From NCBI GenBank assembly GCA_038250905.1, contig JBBSBV010000002.1, positions 124,001 through 188,000 of the forward strand: a stretch of DNA of 64,000 nt, read 5' to 3'. Shown piece after piece: positions 1 to 8,823 of the stretch. Numbering within the stretch: position 1 is the first letter of the stretch; every line of letters begins with the position of its first letter. Position numbers and translations under genes: made by a program. Origin of the DNA: JAENVU01 sp038250905 (GTDB lineage Bacteria; Actinomycetota; Acidimicrobiia; IMCC26256; JAENVU01). The notes under the pieces were generated by a model that made no database searches, had not been told where the DNA came from, and worked only from the letters and a program-made list of their open reading frames with translations.

Positions 1-393
1 CCCGGCATCGACCTGACCGCGACCCTCACCGAGGCCATCCGCGTCGAGCTCGAGGTGTTGCGGGAGGACGTCGGCACCCACGCCGAGCTCGCGACCGTCG
101 AACTCGGCAGTGGTATCGACGCCCGCGATGCGTTGACGGTGCTGCGCGTCGTGCAGGAACTGAGCGCGGTCCTCGCCAAGCGGGCGGACGAACTCGTCGT
201 CTCGGTCGCCCGGGACGACGACATCACGGTGGTCACGATCTCGGCCGAGGGCTGGACCGACCCGGTGCCCACCGTCACCGCACTGGAATCGGGGCTCGGG
301 GCGCTCGAGGGCACCCTCGAACTCAGGCCGGACCCCGAAACCGCCGACACCCTCCTCGCGACCGTTCGCATCGGAAGTGCCGACGACCACTAG
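1..393 (+). CDS. C-terminal part of a kinase-like ATPase protein (partial)
   Basis: The frame is open from the first base of the window, so the 5' end is missing; 130 residues are visible, ending at a TAG. The stretch RDALTVLRVVQEL followed by a beta-rich segment and GLGALEGTLELRPD resembles the HATPase domain of NarL-type sensor kinases (usual pattern YRIVQEALTNALKHA, then GLxGMRERVxALGGTLE). The Asn-box and G-box residues that bind ATP are not recognisable, so this may be a degenerate or non-catalytic version. The next gene, PPK2, starts 9 bp downstream on the same strand, so the two are probably cotranscribed. The assignment rests on a weak pattern match only. Confidence 0.45.
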   Translation, partial: PGIDLTATLTEAIRVELEVLREDVGTHAELATVELGSGIDARDALTVLRVVQELSAVLAKRADELVVSVARDDDITVVTISAEGWTDPVPTVTALESGLGALEGTLELRPDPETADTLLATVRIGSADDH

Positions 394-402
394 GAAACGA
401 CC

Positions 403-1299
403 ATGGCGAGTGATCAGTCCGACGAGGAGCAGATCGACCGGTTCCTCGACCAGTTCCGGATCGACGATCCCAAGTCGTTCCGGCTCGCCGATCGCAACCC
501 CGGCTCGACCGACGGGGTGCGAGACAAGAAGGCAGCCGCCGACCGTCTCCAACGGGGCATCGAGCGACTGAACGACCTGCAGACCCGGCTCGCCGCACAG
601 CAGACCTACGGCTTGCTGCTCGTCCTCCAGGCGCTCGACGCCGCCGGGAAGGACGGCGCGATCCGCCACGTGATGACCGGCCTCAACCCGCAAGGGGTCC
701 GGGTGGTGTCGTTCAAGTCACCCTCGACCGAGGAACTCGCCCACCATTACCTCTGGCGCATCAACCGGGACCTGCCACGTCGCGGTGAGATCGGGATCTT
801 CAACCGCTCGCACTACGAGGAGGTCCTCTCGGTGCGCGTCCATCCCGAGTTCCTCGACGCCCAGCACCTGCCGCCGAGCGCCACCAAGGACATCTGGAAG
901 CGGCGCTTCCGCGAGATCAACGACTGGGAGCGGGCGCTGGTCGGGAGCGGCTTTCCGATCGTCAAGGTGTTCCTGCACATGTCGAAGGACGAGCAACGCC
1001 GCCGATTGCTGTCCCGCATCGACGAGCCGGCGAAGAACTGGAAGTTCTCGCCCCTGGACGTGAAGGAGCGTCAGTCCTGGGACGAGTACCAAGCCGTCTA
1101 CGAGGACACGATCCGCAACACGAGCACGCCGGCCGCGCCCTGGTACGTGGTCCCGGCCGACGCGAAGTGGTTCGCCCGACTCGTGATCGCCGAGGCCGTC
1201 GCCGCCGCACTCATCGACATCGACCCGCAGTTCCCGACGCTGTCCGAGGAAGCACGGAGCGCGCTCGCGGCCGAGCGGGCCCAGCTCGAAGCGAGCTGA
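403..1299 (+). CDS. ppk2: Polyphosphate kinase 2 (PPK2), class III-like
   Basis: PPK2 enzymes move phosphate between polyphosphate and nucleotides in the cytoplasm. This 298-residue protein has the Walker A-type loop DAAGKDG at residues 79-85 and a lid/Walker B region GEIGIFNRSHYEEVL at about 128-142. In the latter, NRS replaces the DRS of class I enzymes, as is usual in class III (AMP/ADP-phosphorylating) members. Family length is about 270-300, so it is complete. The ATG at 403 is preceded by AGGAAA, which overlaps the upstream stop codon. Which nucleotide it prefers cannot be read with certainty. Confidence 0.93.
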   Translation: MASDQSDEEQIDRFLDQFRIDDPKSFRLADRNPGSTDGVRDKKAAADRLQRGIERLNDLQTRLAAQQTYGLLLVLQALDAAGKDGAIRHVMTGLNPQGVRVVSFKSPSTEELAHHYLWRINRDLPRRGEIGIFNRSHYEEVLSVRVHPEFLDAQHLPPSATKDIWKRRFREINDWERALVGSGFPIVKVFLHMSKDEQRRRLLSRIDEPAKNWKFSPLDVKERQSWDEYQAVYEDTIRNTSTPAAPWYVVPADAKWFARLVIAEAVAAALIDIDPQFPTLSEEARSALAAERAQLEAS

Positions 1300-1311
1300 C
1301 GCGCCGGTCGG

Positions 1312-1458
1312 CTACGCGGCTTGCTGGACGCGGGCCTCCAGCGAGTCAACCTGTTCGTGGGCCCGGGCCCGGGCTTCGAGGACCGCGGTGACGTTGTCGA
1401 ACGCACCCTGGCCACCGACCCGGCGCAACAACGAGCTGAGGTTTGCGAATCGAGGCAT
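1312..1458 (-). CDS. Small protein with predicted helical C-terminal half (48 aa)
   Basis: This short gene reads MPRFANLSSLLRRVGGQ at its start and ends in an Ala/Glu/Arg/Gln-rich amphipathic helix (VLEARARAHEQVDSLEARV), probably coiled coil. A very good ribosome binding site (AAAGGAG, 6 nt before the ATG at 1458) supports it. It runs opposite to PPK2 and ends 13 bp past the PPK2 stop. No function is known to me. The short leader and coiled-coil tail would fit a small regulatory or scaffold protein, but that is inference. Confidence 0.7.
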   Translation of the reverse strand: MPRFANLSSLLRRVGGQGAFDNVTAVLEARARAHEQVDSLEARVQQAA

Positions 1459-1645
1459 CGGAACTCCTTTCGTCATGGTCATCATGCGGGACCGACGTTG
1501 CCGTGACGTCTCGCGTCTTCGTCGCTCGGGTCAACAACAGGTGACATCTCCGTGACCACGCCACCTCGGACCCGTCCGCCCATCAGCGGTCCGAGCGCCG
1601 GGTGTCTAGATTCGGCGCCTTCATCCCTGGACCGCGGAGCCCACC

Positions 1646-2482
1646 ATGATCGTGCTCGTCACCGGAGGAAGCAGCGGGTTCGGTCTGCTCATCGCGAAGC
1701 GGTTCGCCGCGGCCGGAGACACGGTGGTCGCGACGATGCGCAATCCGGCGCGGGCCGACTCTGCACTCACCGACATCGCGGGCTGCGAGGTCATCGCCCT
1801 CGACGTGACCGATCAGGCGTCGGTCGACGCCGCGGTGTCCCACACGCTCGCCGCCCACGGCCGGATCGACGTACTCGTCAACAACGCGGGTATCGGCCTA
1901 CGGGGTGCGATCGAGACCGTGACCGACGCCGCGGCCAAGGATCTCTTCGAGACCAACTTCTTCGGCGCGCTGCGGATGATCCGCGCGGTGCTGCCGGGCA
2001 TGCGGGAGCAGCAGTTGGGCGTCATCGTGAACGTGTCGTCGTTGGCCGGCATCGTCACCCCACCCTTCGAGGGCATCTACGCCGCGAGCAAATATGCGCT
2101 CGAGGCGGTGACCGAGGCGATGCACTACGAACTCGGTCCGTTCGGGGTGCGCGCCCATCTCGTCGAACCCGGTCGCTTCCCCACCACCGCGTTCGCCACC
2201 AGCCGGGTCGATGCGCCGATCGACTCCTACCTCACGCTGTTCGAACGGTGGGAGACCGTCTTCGACGCCATGGGAGCCGACGCCCCGCCCGCCGACCCGC
2301 AGCGCGTGGCCGATGCGGTGTTCGAGGTCGCGTCCGATCCGACCGCACCGCTGCGCCGCCTGGTGGGCGACGACGCCGAGCTGCTCGGCGCGCTGCGGAA
2401 CCAACTCGACGACGTGACCTTCGAACGGACCGTCCGCGGCACCCTCGACTTCTGGGACGGCGCCCGCGCGCCGGTTGTGTAG
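1646..2482 (+). CDS. Short-chain dehydrogenase/reductase (SDR)
   Basis: A classical SDR oxidoreductase of 278 residues using NAD(P)(H). The cofactor loop TGGSSGFG is at residues 6-13, NNAG at 79-82, the catalytic Ser in NVSSLAG at about 131-132, and YAASK (Tyr145, Lys149) completes the catalytic set. The start follows GGAG about 9 nt upstream. The C-terminal 60 residues, the substrate-binding part, match no family I can name, so the substrate is open. The stop region is tandemly repeated at the DNA level (see repeat at 2460-2497). The gene converges on the lipoprotein hydrolase at 2507. Confidence 0.93.
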   Translation: MIVLVTGGSSGFGLLIAKRFAAAGDTVVATMRNPARADSALTDIAGCEVIALDVTDQASVDAAVSHTLAAHGRIDVLVNNAGIGLRGAIETVTDAAAKDLFETNFFGALRMIRAVLPGMREQQLGVIVNVSSLAGIVTPPFEGIYAASKYALEAVTEAMHYELGPFGVRAHLVEPGRFPTTAFATSRVDAPIDSYLTLFERWETVFDAMGADAPPADPQRVADAVFEVASDPTAPLRRLVGDDAELLGALRNQLDDVTFERTVRGTLDFWDGARAPVV

Positions 2483-2497
2483 CGCCCGCGCGCCGGT
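2460..2497. repeat. 16-bp direct repeat across an SDR stop codon
   Basis: GCGCCCGCGCGCCGGT occurs at 2460-2475 and again at 2482-2497, 22 bp apart. The first copy encodes the last residues of the SDR and the second lies just beyond its TAG stop. This looks like a short duplication in the 24-bp gap between convergent genes. Confidence 0.85.
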
Positions 2498-2506
2498 CGT
2501 GGAGCC

Positions 2507-3490
2507 CTAGGGGCCGAAGTCGCGTTGCAACGTGAAGCGGCCGCGGCTCTTGCGGACCACGGCCTCGATCCGTCCGTCGGCGTGCCGATCCGACTTCAGG
2601 TAGCGGTCCCAGAAGGCCGTGGTCATCGCGTAGACCGCCGGCGCCTCGGGCCCCGGTGGCACCTCGAAGGGCGGCGCGTGCGTGGAACCGTGGAGGGTGA
2701 CGAACCACTTCGGCGGACTCAGTTCCGGGTAGGCGTCCGCGCTGTTGTGGTAGCCGACGTCGGCGTCGCCCTGGACGAGGAACACCGGCGCCCGGTTCGG
2801 CTCGTACTCGTCATCGGGGAACTGACGGCGCACCGCGGCCATGAGGATCGCAGCGCCGATACGCCGATCCCGACAGCACGTGTTCGAGACGAGTCCGTAG
2901 ACGGCGAGACCACCGAGCGACATGCCCGCGGCCCCGACCCGGCGAGGATCGATCCGACCGGCGAGCAGCCCGGACGAGGCCCGACTCCGATCGATCAACG
3001 CACCGACCACGAAGCTCAGGTCGCGGGCCTGGTCCGCCGACTCGGATCGCAACGAGTTCCCGTCGGCGTCCTTCTTGGTGGTCGGGAACTTCGGGGCTGC
3101 GACCACGTATCCGGCATCGGCCCACGCGTCGAGCAGCGCCGCGAGCGACCTCGGATCTCCGTCGAGTCCGTGCGCGACCACGATCAGCGGTCGTGGTGCC
3201 TTCGACGTGGTCGGCACGCGGATCTCGGTCGGCAGAATCCGGCACGCCATCGCCCGCCGTCCGGGAATCCCGGGCGTGGCGCGTTCGCGGTCGACGAACA
3301 CCATCGTGGTGTCGATCACCCCACTCGCGTCCCGAGTCGCGTCCGGGCCCGCCGCCTCGGACGGCGTGGGCTCGGTCGGACAGTCTGCGGCGGCGGATCC
3401 TCGCGGCGGTCGGGCGCCCGCGCTGGTGCCACACCCGGAGCCCAGGAGGGCCAGCGCAAGGAGGAGGGTGAGGGCCGGACGCAGCTTCAT
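2507..3490 (-). CDS. Secreted lipoprotein alpha/beta hydrolase
   Basis: A 327-residue exported esterase-like enzyme. The N-terminus is a lipoprotein signal peptide with lipobox LGSGC (Cys20). The oxyanion region VVAHGLDGD is at about 104-112 and the nucleophile elbow GMSLG carries Ser191, as in dienelactone-hydrolase/PET-hydrolase-like proteins. A late HAPPFEV motif may provide the catalytic His (STHAPPFE). The ATG at 3490 follows GGGAG. The gene is divergent from the membrane protein at 3.6 kb. The ester it acts on cannot be told from the sequence. Confidence 0.88.
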   Translation of the reverse strand: MKLRPALTLLLALALLGSGCGTSAGARPPRGSAAADCPTEPTPSEAAGPDATRDASGVIDTTMVFVDRERATPGIPGRRAMACRILPTEIRVPTTSKAPRPLIVVAHGLDGDPRSLAALLDAWADAGYVVAAPKFPTTKKDADGNSLRSESADQARDLSFVVGALIDRSRASSGLLAGRIDPRRVGAAGMSLGGLAVYGLVSNTCCRDRRIGAAILMAAVRRQFPDDEYEPNRAPVFLVQGDADVGYHNSADAYPELSPPKWFVTLHGSTHAPPFEVPPGPEAPAVYAMTTAFWDRYLKSDRHADGRIEAVVRKSRGRFTLQRDFGP

Positions 3491-3596
3491 GAGTGTGCTC
3501 CCAGGGTACGCAGTGGTCTGACGCGGTCGCGGCGCGCCCCTTCTCTAACCTGCCCGTATCGAACCCGCCTCGGGCAGCAGGCCCCGTACCCGAAGT

Positions 3597-5789
3597 CTGA
3601 TTGCCGGTGCCCTGCTGGCGGCGCTCCTGTCGAGCATCGCGGTCGGCCTGCTCACGCATCTGTGGGACCAACCACTCCATGTGCCGTTCCAGTACGCGCA
3701 CGTGCAGGGTGACGACGAGGAAGACGCCACCCTCGACCTGATGCTCATCAAGAACGTGCACGAGCACGGTTGGTTCTCGACCAACCCCAAGCTCAACGCG
3801 CCGTTCGCGCAGCACTGGGCCGAGTGGCCGATGGGCGGCGACCTGCTGGCGTACACGATCAAGAAGGGGATCGTCGACGTCACGGGGGACGTCCCGCTGA
3901 CGTTCAATCTCTTCTGGCTCCTCACCTTCCCGCTCACCGCGCTGGTCGCGTTCCCGGTCCTGCGCAAGCTGCGGGTCTCGTGGTCGGCGGCGGTCGTGGG
4001 GGCGACGCTCTTCTCGCTCGCGCCGTACCACTTCCGCAACGGCGCCGGGCACGAGAACCTCGCGTTCTACGTGGGGATCCCGATCGTCGTGCTGCTCTGC
4101 TTACGGGTCCTCGGACCCGACGGGGACCTCCCGAGTCCGGCGGCACTCCGCCATCGGGCGGGCTGGTGGCGGCTGCGGTGGATGCTGCTCGGGACGGTGC
4201 TCATCGCCGTCACCGGGATCTACTACCTCGCGTTCCTCCTCACGCTGATCACCATCTGCGCGCTGATCGCCGTGCTCGCCGGGCGCGGTTTCGGCCGGCT
4301 CGTGACCGCGGCCGTCTTCGCGGTCACCGGCCTCGCGGCGTCGGCGATCGCGAACCTGCCCACGCTCCTCTACCGCGCGCAGCACGCCACCAACCTGCTC
4401 GGCGTGCCCGACCGCCGGCTCGGAATTTCCGAGGACTACCCACTGCGGATCGTCGAGTTGCTGAGCCCGGTCACCGCACACCGGTTCCCTCCGTTCGCCT
4501 GGCTCGCCGACCACCTCTACGCACCGGGCCAGCAAGGCATGGGCACCGCGATGCTCGGCCTGGCGGCGGGCACCGGATTCGTGGTCGCCCTCGTCACCAT
4601 GGTGCGGCACGTGGTCCGGCGCGGGAGCCGCCGCGGGTGGAGCTTCGAGGCGCGTATCGGCGTCCTCGTCCTCGTGATCCTGGTGGTCGGGATCGGCGGT
4701 GGCATCAGCCGGGCGCTCGAACTGGTCGGGTTGAGCGGCGTCCGGGCCTGGACCCGGATCGCGATCGTCGCGGCGTTCGCCGGGATCGTGGTCTTCGGCC
4801 GGTTGCTCGATCGACTGCGCGTTCGGCTGCTCCGACCGCGCACCTCCGGCCCGACGAGGCGGAAGCGCCGGGCGACCTGGATCACCGTGTGCGCGGTGGT
4901 CCTCGTCGTCGGCACCCTGGACCAGGCGTCACCGGCGCTGATGCCCCACCCGGCCGCGCGGGCCGGCCTCGGGCATCGGGACCAGCGGTTCGTCAATCGC
5001 ATCGAACAACGACTCCCGGCCGACGCGATGGTGTTCCAACTCCCCGTCACCGATTTTCCCGAGCACGGTGCCATCGAGTTGATGTCGGCCCACGACAACA
5101 TCAAGACCGGGTACCTGCACTCTCGCACGCTGCGCTGGAGCTCCGGTGGGATCCGTGGTCGCAGCGGCGAGTGGCAGTGGCCCGCGGCGCAGCGGTCGAC
5201 GCGGTCGCTGGTGCGCGGGCTCGCGGCGCTCGGCTTCGACGCGATCACGCTGAATCGCGACGGATATCCCGAGCGTCGGGCCCCCGACCGGGTCCATCAC
5301 CTCACGGCACTCCTGGGCCCACCGATCGCCGACGACCATCACGGCCAGCTCGCGTGGGACATCCTCCACGCGCGCACCATGCTGCTCGCCGGTACCACCG
5401 CCGCGCAGCGGCACCAGGTGGCGCGCCGATTGCTCGACGCGCCGCAGGTGTTCCTGGCCAGCGATGTCGACCCGATCCGCAATCGGGGCGACGCCCAACC
5501 CATCTGCGCGCACGCGACCGCGCTCGTCGTGAACCCCTCCCGCCATCCGGTCGAGGTGTGGACCCGGATCGAGTTCTTTCCCAGGCCGAACGTGAAGCCG
5601 GTCGGCCGCGTCCGGCTCCGGGGTCGACGCTTCTCGGTCCCGATGCACGCACCGCGGATCATCCGCCTCCGGCTCCACCCGGGGATCAACCGGTTGGAGC
5701 TCCGGGTGGACACGCCCCACACCCGCTGCGCTTCGGTGTCGACCCAGCAGCTGAGCCGGGTCTCGGTATCGCTGCCGGCGCACCGCTGA
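3597..5789 (+). CDS. Polytopic membrane protein, glycosyltransferase/YfhO-like
   Basis: A large integral membrane protein with about ten to eleven hydrophobic helices, then a soluble domain from roughly residue 430. The early segment DDEEDATLDLMLIKNVHEHGW and the later NPKLNAPF and PLTALVAFPVLRKL resemble bacterial membrane glycosyltransferases of the C fold, but no donor or acceptor can be named. The first clean start is GTG 3681 (702 residues). The frame is open upstream to a stop at 3546 and encodes an obvious first helix (SLIAGALLAALLSSIAVGLL) that the GTG start would cut off. No ATG, GTG or TTG lies in that extension. CTG 3597 is the only near-start, so the boundary given is a best guess. 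Confidence 0.8.
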   Translation: MIAGALLAALLSSIAVGLLTHLWDQPLHVPFQYAHVQGDDEEDATLDLMLIKNVHEHGWFSTNPKLNAPFAQHWAEWPMGGDLLAYTIKKGIVDVTGDVPLTFNLFWLLTFPLTALVAFPVLRKLRVSWSAAVVGATLFSLAPYHFRNGAGHENLAFYVGIPIVVLLCLRVLGPDGDLPSPAALRHRAGWWRLRWMLLGTVLIAVTGIYYLAFLLTLITICALIAVLAGRGFGRLVTAAVFAVTGLAASAIANLPTLLYRAQHATNLLGVPDRRLGISEDYPLRIVELLSPVTAHRFPPFAWLADHLYAPGQQGMGTAMLGLAAGTGFVVALVTMVRHVVRRGSRRGWSFEARIGVLVLVILVVGIGGGISRALELVGLSGVRAWTRIAIVAAFAGIVVFGRLLDRLRVRLLRPRTSGPTRRKRRATWITVCAVVLVVGTLDQASPALMPHPAARAGLGHRDQRFVNRIEQRLPADAMVFQLPVTDFPEHGAIELMSAHDNIKTGYLHSRTLRWSSGGIRGRSGEWQWPAAQRSTRSLVRGLAALGFDAITLNRDGYPERRAPDRVHHLTALLGPPIADDHHGQLAWDILHARTMLLAGTTAAQRHQVARRLLDAPQVFLASDVDPIRNRGDAQPICAHATALVVNPSRHPVEVWTRIEFFPRPNVKPVGRVRLRGRRFSVPMHAPRIIRLRLHPGINRLELRVDTPHTRCASVSTQQLSRVSVSLPAHR

Positions 5790-5835
5790 ACCCCCCGCCG
5801 GTCGCGGGCGCACGGTCCGCGCTCAGGTGCTGCAA

Positions 5836-7140
5836 TCAGCCGTGGCAGTGCTTGGTCTTGCGCCCGCTGCCGCAGGGACACGGATCGTTGCGGCCGGCGG
5901 TGGCGAACACGGTCATCACCTCACCGGCATGACCGCCGCGCCGGAGGGCCTCGGTCATCAAGCGCATCACGCCGTCGATGTGGGTGAAGAAGTCGAGGTA
6001 GCCGGCGCACAGGTGGTTCAGTCCGGCTTCGCCTTCCGGCGTGCGGGCGACCCGGTTCTTCGGACACTCACCCCGGCACGCGAACAGCACCGCGCACTCG
6101 CGACACTGGCGCGGCAACGCATCGCGTTTCGCGGTCCCGAACTCGCGTTGCCGGGTCGACGCCATCAACTCGACCATGTGGGTCTCGGTGATGTTCCCGA
6201 GCAGGTGCGCGGGATCGACGAAGTGGTCGCAGGAGTACAGGTCGCCGTTGTGTTCCAGCGCGACTGCGTTGCCGCACGTCTCGGAGAAGATGCAGAGCGC
6301 GGGCGGTGCGCCGTACCACGACGCCAGCGCGGCGTCGAACATCTGGACGAACACGTCGCCGACATCGTGGCGGAGCCATTCGTCGAACACCGCGCGGAGG
6401 AACTGCCCCCAGGCGGCCGGATCCACCGACCGATCGGTGAGGGCGTCGGCGCCTTCGTCCACCCGCTCGACGATGGGGATGAACTGCACGAACGTCGCGC
6501 CGAGATCGTCGCGGAAGTACCGGTACACCTCGAGCGGGTGCGCCTGGTTGGCCGCGTGGACGGTGCACAGCACGTTCCATTCGACGCCCGCGCGCGTGAG
6601 CAGGTCGAGACCCGCTCGCACCCGCTCGAACGTGGGTCGCCCCTGCTTGTCGACGCGGTAGACGTCGTGGACGTGTTCGGGGCCGTCGATGCTGATCCCG
6701 ACGAGGAAGCGCTTCTCCCGCAGGAACTCACACCAGGCCTCGGTCAGGAGCGTCCCGTTGGTCTGGATGGTGTGGTGCAGGGTCCGACCCGGGCCCGCGC
6801 ATTCCTCGGCGTACGCGACGGCACGCCGGAAGAAGTCGAGCCCCATGAGCGTGGGTTCGCCGCCCTGCCACGCGATCGTGATCTCGGGCGCGAGCTGGGA
6901 TTCGATCACCTGACGGATGTAGGTCCGCATCACATCGTCGGTCATCCGGAACCGGTCGCCCGGGTAGAGCGCTTCCTTTTCGAGGAAGAAGCAGTAGCTG
7001 CAGTCGAGGTTGCAGATGGGCCCGGTGGGCTTCGCCAGGACGTGGAACGACGGCGGCGCGGTCGGCGGGCGGTTCGGCGGCAGGACCGGTGTCGTGGTCG
7101 TGCTGCCCGTCCGGCCGAGCTCGATCGGGATGTCCACCAT
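5836..7140 (-). CDS. Anaerobic sulfatase-maturating enzyme-type radical SAM/SPASM protein with SEC-C tail
   Basis: This 434-residue protein has the radical SAM cluster motif CNLDCSYC (Cys43, 47, 50), followed by WQGGEPTLMG and IQTNGTLL. Its C-terminal half has the SPASM-type cysteines (CGNAVALEHNGDLYSCDHFV, then CRECAVLFACRGECPKN). That layout is that of anaerobic sulfatase maturases, which oxidise a Cys or Ser in a sulfatase to formylglycine. An unusual addition is a SEC-C zinc motif (CPCGSGRKTKHCHG) at the extreme C-terminus. The gene starts 12 nt after the thioesterase stop and is probably cotranscribed with it. A Cys-type sulfatase lies at 20.1-21.7 kb and is a plausible substrate. Confidence 0.88.
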   Translation of the reverse strand: MVDIPIELGRTGSTTTTPVLPPNRPPTAPPSFHVLAKPTGPICNLDCSYCFFLEKEALYPGDRFRMTDDVMRTYIRQVIESQLAPEITIAWQGGEPTLMGLDFFRRAVAYAEECAGPGRTLHHTIQTNGTLLTEAWCEFLREKRFLVGISIDGPEHVHDVYRVDKQGRPTFERVRAGLDLLTRAGVEWNVLCTVHAANQAHPLEVYRYFRDDLGATFVQFIPIVERVDEGADALTDRSVDPAAWGQFLRAVFDEWLRHDVGDVFVQMFDAALASWYGAPPALCIFSETCGNAVALEHNGDLYSCDHFVDPAHLLGNITETHMVELMASTRQREFGTAKRDALPRQCRECAVLFACRGECPKNRVARTPEGEAGLNHLCAGYLDFFTHIDGVMRLMTEALRRGGHAGEVMTVFATAGRNDPCPCGSGRKTKHCHG

Positions 7141-7152
7141 GCGCGGCGGACT

Positions 7153-8085
7153 CTACGCCCCGGTGCGTTCCCGCTCGGCGGCGCGGCGGCGCCGCACGTC
7201 GGCCGGGAACCGGGCCTCGCCCTCCGGCGGGCCTTCGGCGAAGGTGAAGATCATCGTCTGGGTGCCGTAGGCCACGAGACCGGTCCCCGGATCCCACAGC
7301 TCGATCTCGACCGACGCGTAGCCGTCGTTCGCACACCGCGCGCGGTTCCGCATCAAGATCCACTCCGAACGCGCGACGCCGGTGACGTGCACGGTGAGAT
7401 CCGCGCTCGGCCCGTACCACGGCACCTCCGGGTGCGGACCCATCCGTTCGCCGACCGCGCCCGGCATCGTGTCGCACAGGCACACGAGCGCGAGCGGGTC
7501 GACGGTCCCGTCGTCGAGCCGGGGCACCTCGTCGAACCGCTGGTACGTCTGGCGTTCACTCGTCACGGGCTCGTAGTCCTCCCACGGCGGGTGGCCGACG
7601 ATCGGGCGGCCCTCGATGTGGTTGGCCCAGATCGGGAACGGCGGTCCGATCTCCACGCCCTCGGGTAGCGGATCGCGGAAGCTCGGCAGGGTCGCCGGAT
7701 CCGGGAACTCCGGAATCGTGAGATCGGTGAACTCGAACCCGGGCCGGGAGGCACCGAAGACGGCGATCGCCGTGAGTCCGGCTGCTCGACCGGGAGTCCG
7801 TACTGTGGCCGACACCTGCGCGACGGACCGGCCGCGTCGCAGCACGGTCACGTCGATCGCCGCGTCGCCCGCCTCGACCGGTGCGGCGAAGACGCAGGAC
7901 ACCGACCGCAACGGCATGTCGTCGCTGGCGAGTTCGGCATGCATCGCGCGGACCGCAGCCGCGAGCGAGATGCCACCCTGGGGCACGTTCGGCGCGGCCC
8001 AGGCCATGGACAGCTGCGCGTGGTGGCGCCCGGGAACGTCCGGATCGGCGACGACGGTGGTCTCGCGGTGGAAGGCGCTCGGCAT
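7153..8085 (-). CDS. Acyl-CoA thioesterase-like hotdog protein
   Basis: A 310-residue protein resembling TesB-type double-hotdog acyl-CoA thioesterases. It has an N-terminal hotdog with NVPQGGISLAAAVRAM and VSCVFAAPV, and a second half with LVCLCDTMPGA, TVHVTGVARSEWILMRNRA and GLVAYGTQTMIF. Upstream in-frame starts exist, but ATG 8085 gives the normal N-terminus and leaves the stem-loop at 8147-8173 outside the gene. It precedes the radical SAM gene in what looks like a two-gene operon. The acyl chain is unknown. Confidence 0.85.
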   Translation of the reverse strand: MPSAFHRETTVVADPDVPGRHHAQLSMAWAAPNVPQGGISLAAAVRAMHAELASDDMPLRSVSCVFAAPVEAGDAAIDVTVLRRGRSVAQVSATVRTPGRAAGLTAIAVFGASRPGFEFTDLTIPEFPDPATLPSFRDPLPEGVEIGPPFPIWANHIEGRPIVGHPPWEDYEPVTSERQTYQRFDEVPRLDDGTVDPLALVCLCDTMPGAVGERMGPHPEVPWYGPSADLTVHVTGVARSEWILMRNRARCANDGYASVEIELWDPGTGLVAYGTQTMIFTFAEGPPEGEARFPADVRRRRAAERERTGA

Positions 8086-8146
8086 CGCACGAGCCTGCCC
8101 CACGCCCGGCTCACCGGTCGACCATTTTCGCCGCCGGACGCGCACC

Positions 8147-8173
8147 GGCCCGGAATCCACGGGATTCCGGGCC
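8147..8173 (-). terminator. Perfect stem-loop between two same-strand genes
   Basis: GGCCCGGAATCC (8147-8158) and GGATTCCGGGCC (8162-8173) form a perfect 12-bp stem with a 3-nt loop. It lies 6 bp past the stop of the ferric-reductase-like gene and before the thioesterase gene. No U-tract follows on the minus strand, so termination is likely but not certain. Confidence 0.65.
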
Positions 8174-8178
8174 GTTCC

Positions 8179-8823
8179 TTACTGGCGCTGCGGGATCCGC
8201 CGGGGCCGGGCCGGGACGAACGTCTCCGCCGCGGCCGGAGTCCGGGTGGCGACGCGCGCCGCGGTGCGGACCGGGACCCGGTCGGCCTTGCGAGCCTCGC
8301 GCTCGCGCATCTCCTGCATCCGGCGGGTGAAGAGCATCGCCACCGCCGCCGAGGCCACACCGATCGAGACCAGCGAGATCGGGTTCGACGCGTCGGTCCC
8401 CGCGGCGACGAAGTGGATGGTGGCGAAGACGTAGAGCGGCAGGGCCATCACGTGGATCCGGCGCCACAGCTGGTTCGGCAGGTGCTTGCGGGCCAGCGAC
8501 GTCAGCTCGACCGCGAGCATCACGTAGAGCCCGACCACGCCCCAGGCCACCGCGAGCGGGTGCCACTTGGCCGCGAACGGCACGAGGACATCGGAGAGTC
8601 CGAAGTTCGTGTAGGTGTCGAGCAGGATCGCGCCCACGTGCACGCCGACGAAGATCGTCGCCAACGCGCCGAGGAAACGGTGGAGGTCGAGGATCCAGGC
8701 GGGTCGGGCACCGAAGGGCCGGACCCGGCCGGAGAGCCACAGGCCCCAGATCACCGACGCCGCGGTCAACCCCCACGCGACGATGCCGCCGGCGCGGGCG
8801 GTGTACCAGAACAGATGACTCAT
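8179..8823 (-). CDS. Ferric reductase-like transmembrane protein
   Basis: A 214-residue membrane protein with about five to six helices and His residues placed as haem ligands: LDLHRFLGALATIFVGVHVG, KWHPLAVAWG, RRIHVMALPLYVFATIHFV. This matches the YedZ/ferric-reductase-like transmembrane family, which passes electrons across the membrane through haem b. The C-terminal 55 residues are a basic cytoplasmic tail. The ATG overlaps the ApbE stop by 4 bp (ATGA), so the pair is translationally coupled. Together with ApbE it suggests a flavin-dependent extracytoplasmic electron path. Confidence 0.88.
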   Translation of the reverse strand: MSHLFWYTARAGGIVAWGLTAASVIWGLWLSGRVRPFGARPAWILDLHRFLGALATIFVGVHVGAILLDTYTNFGLSDVLVPFAAKWHPLAVAWGVVGLYVMLAVELTSLARKHLPNQLWRRIHVMALPLYVFATIHFVAAGTDASNPISLVSIGVASAAVAMLFTRRMQEMREREARKADRVPVRTAARVATRTPAAAETFVPARPRRIPQRQ

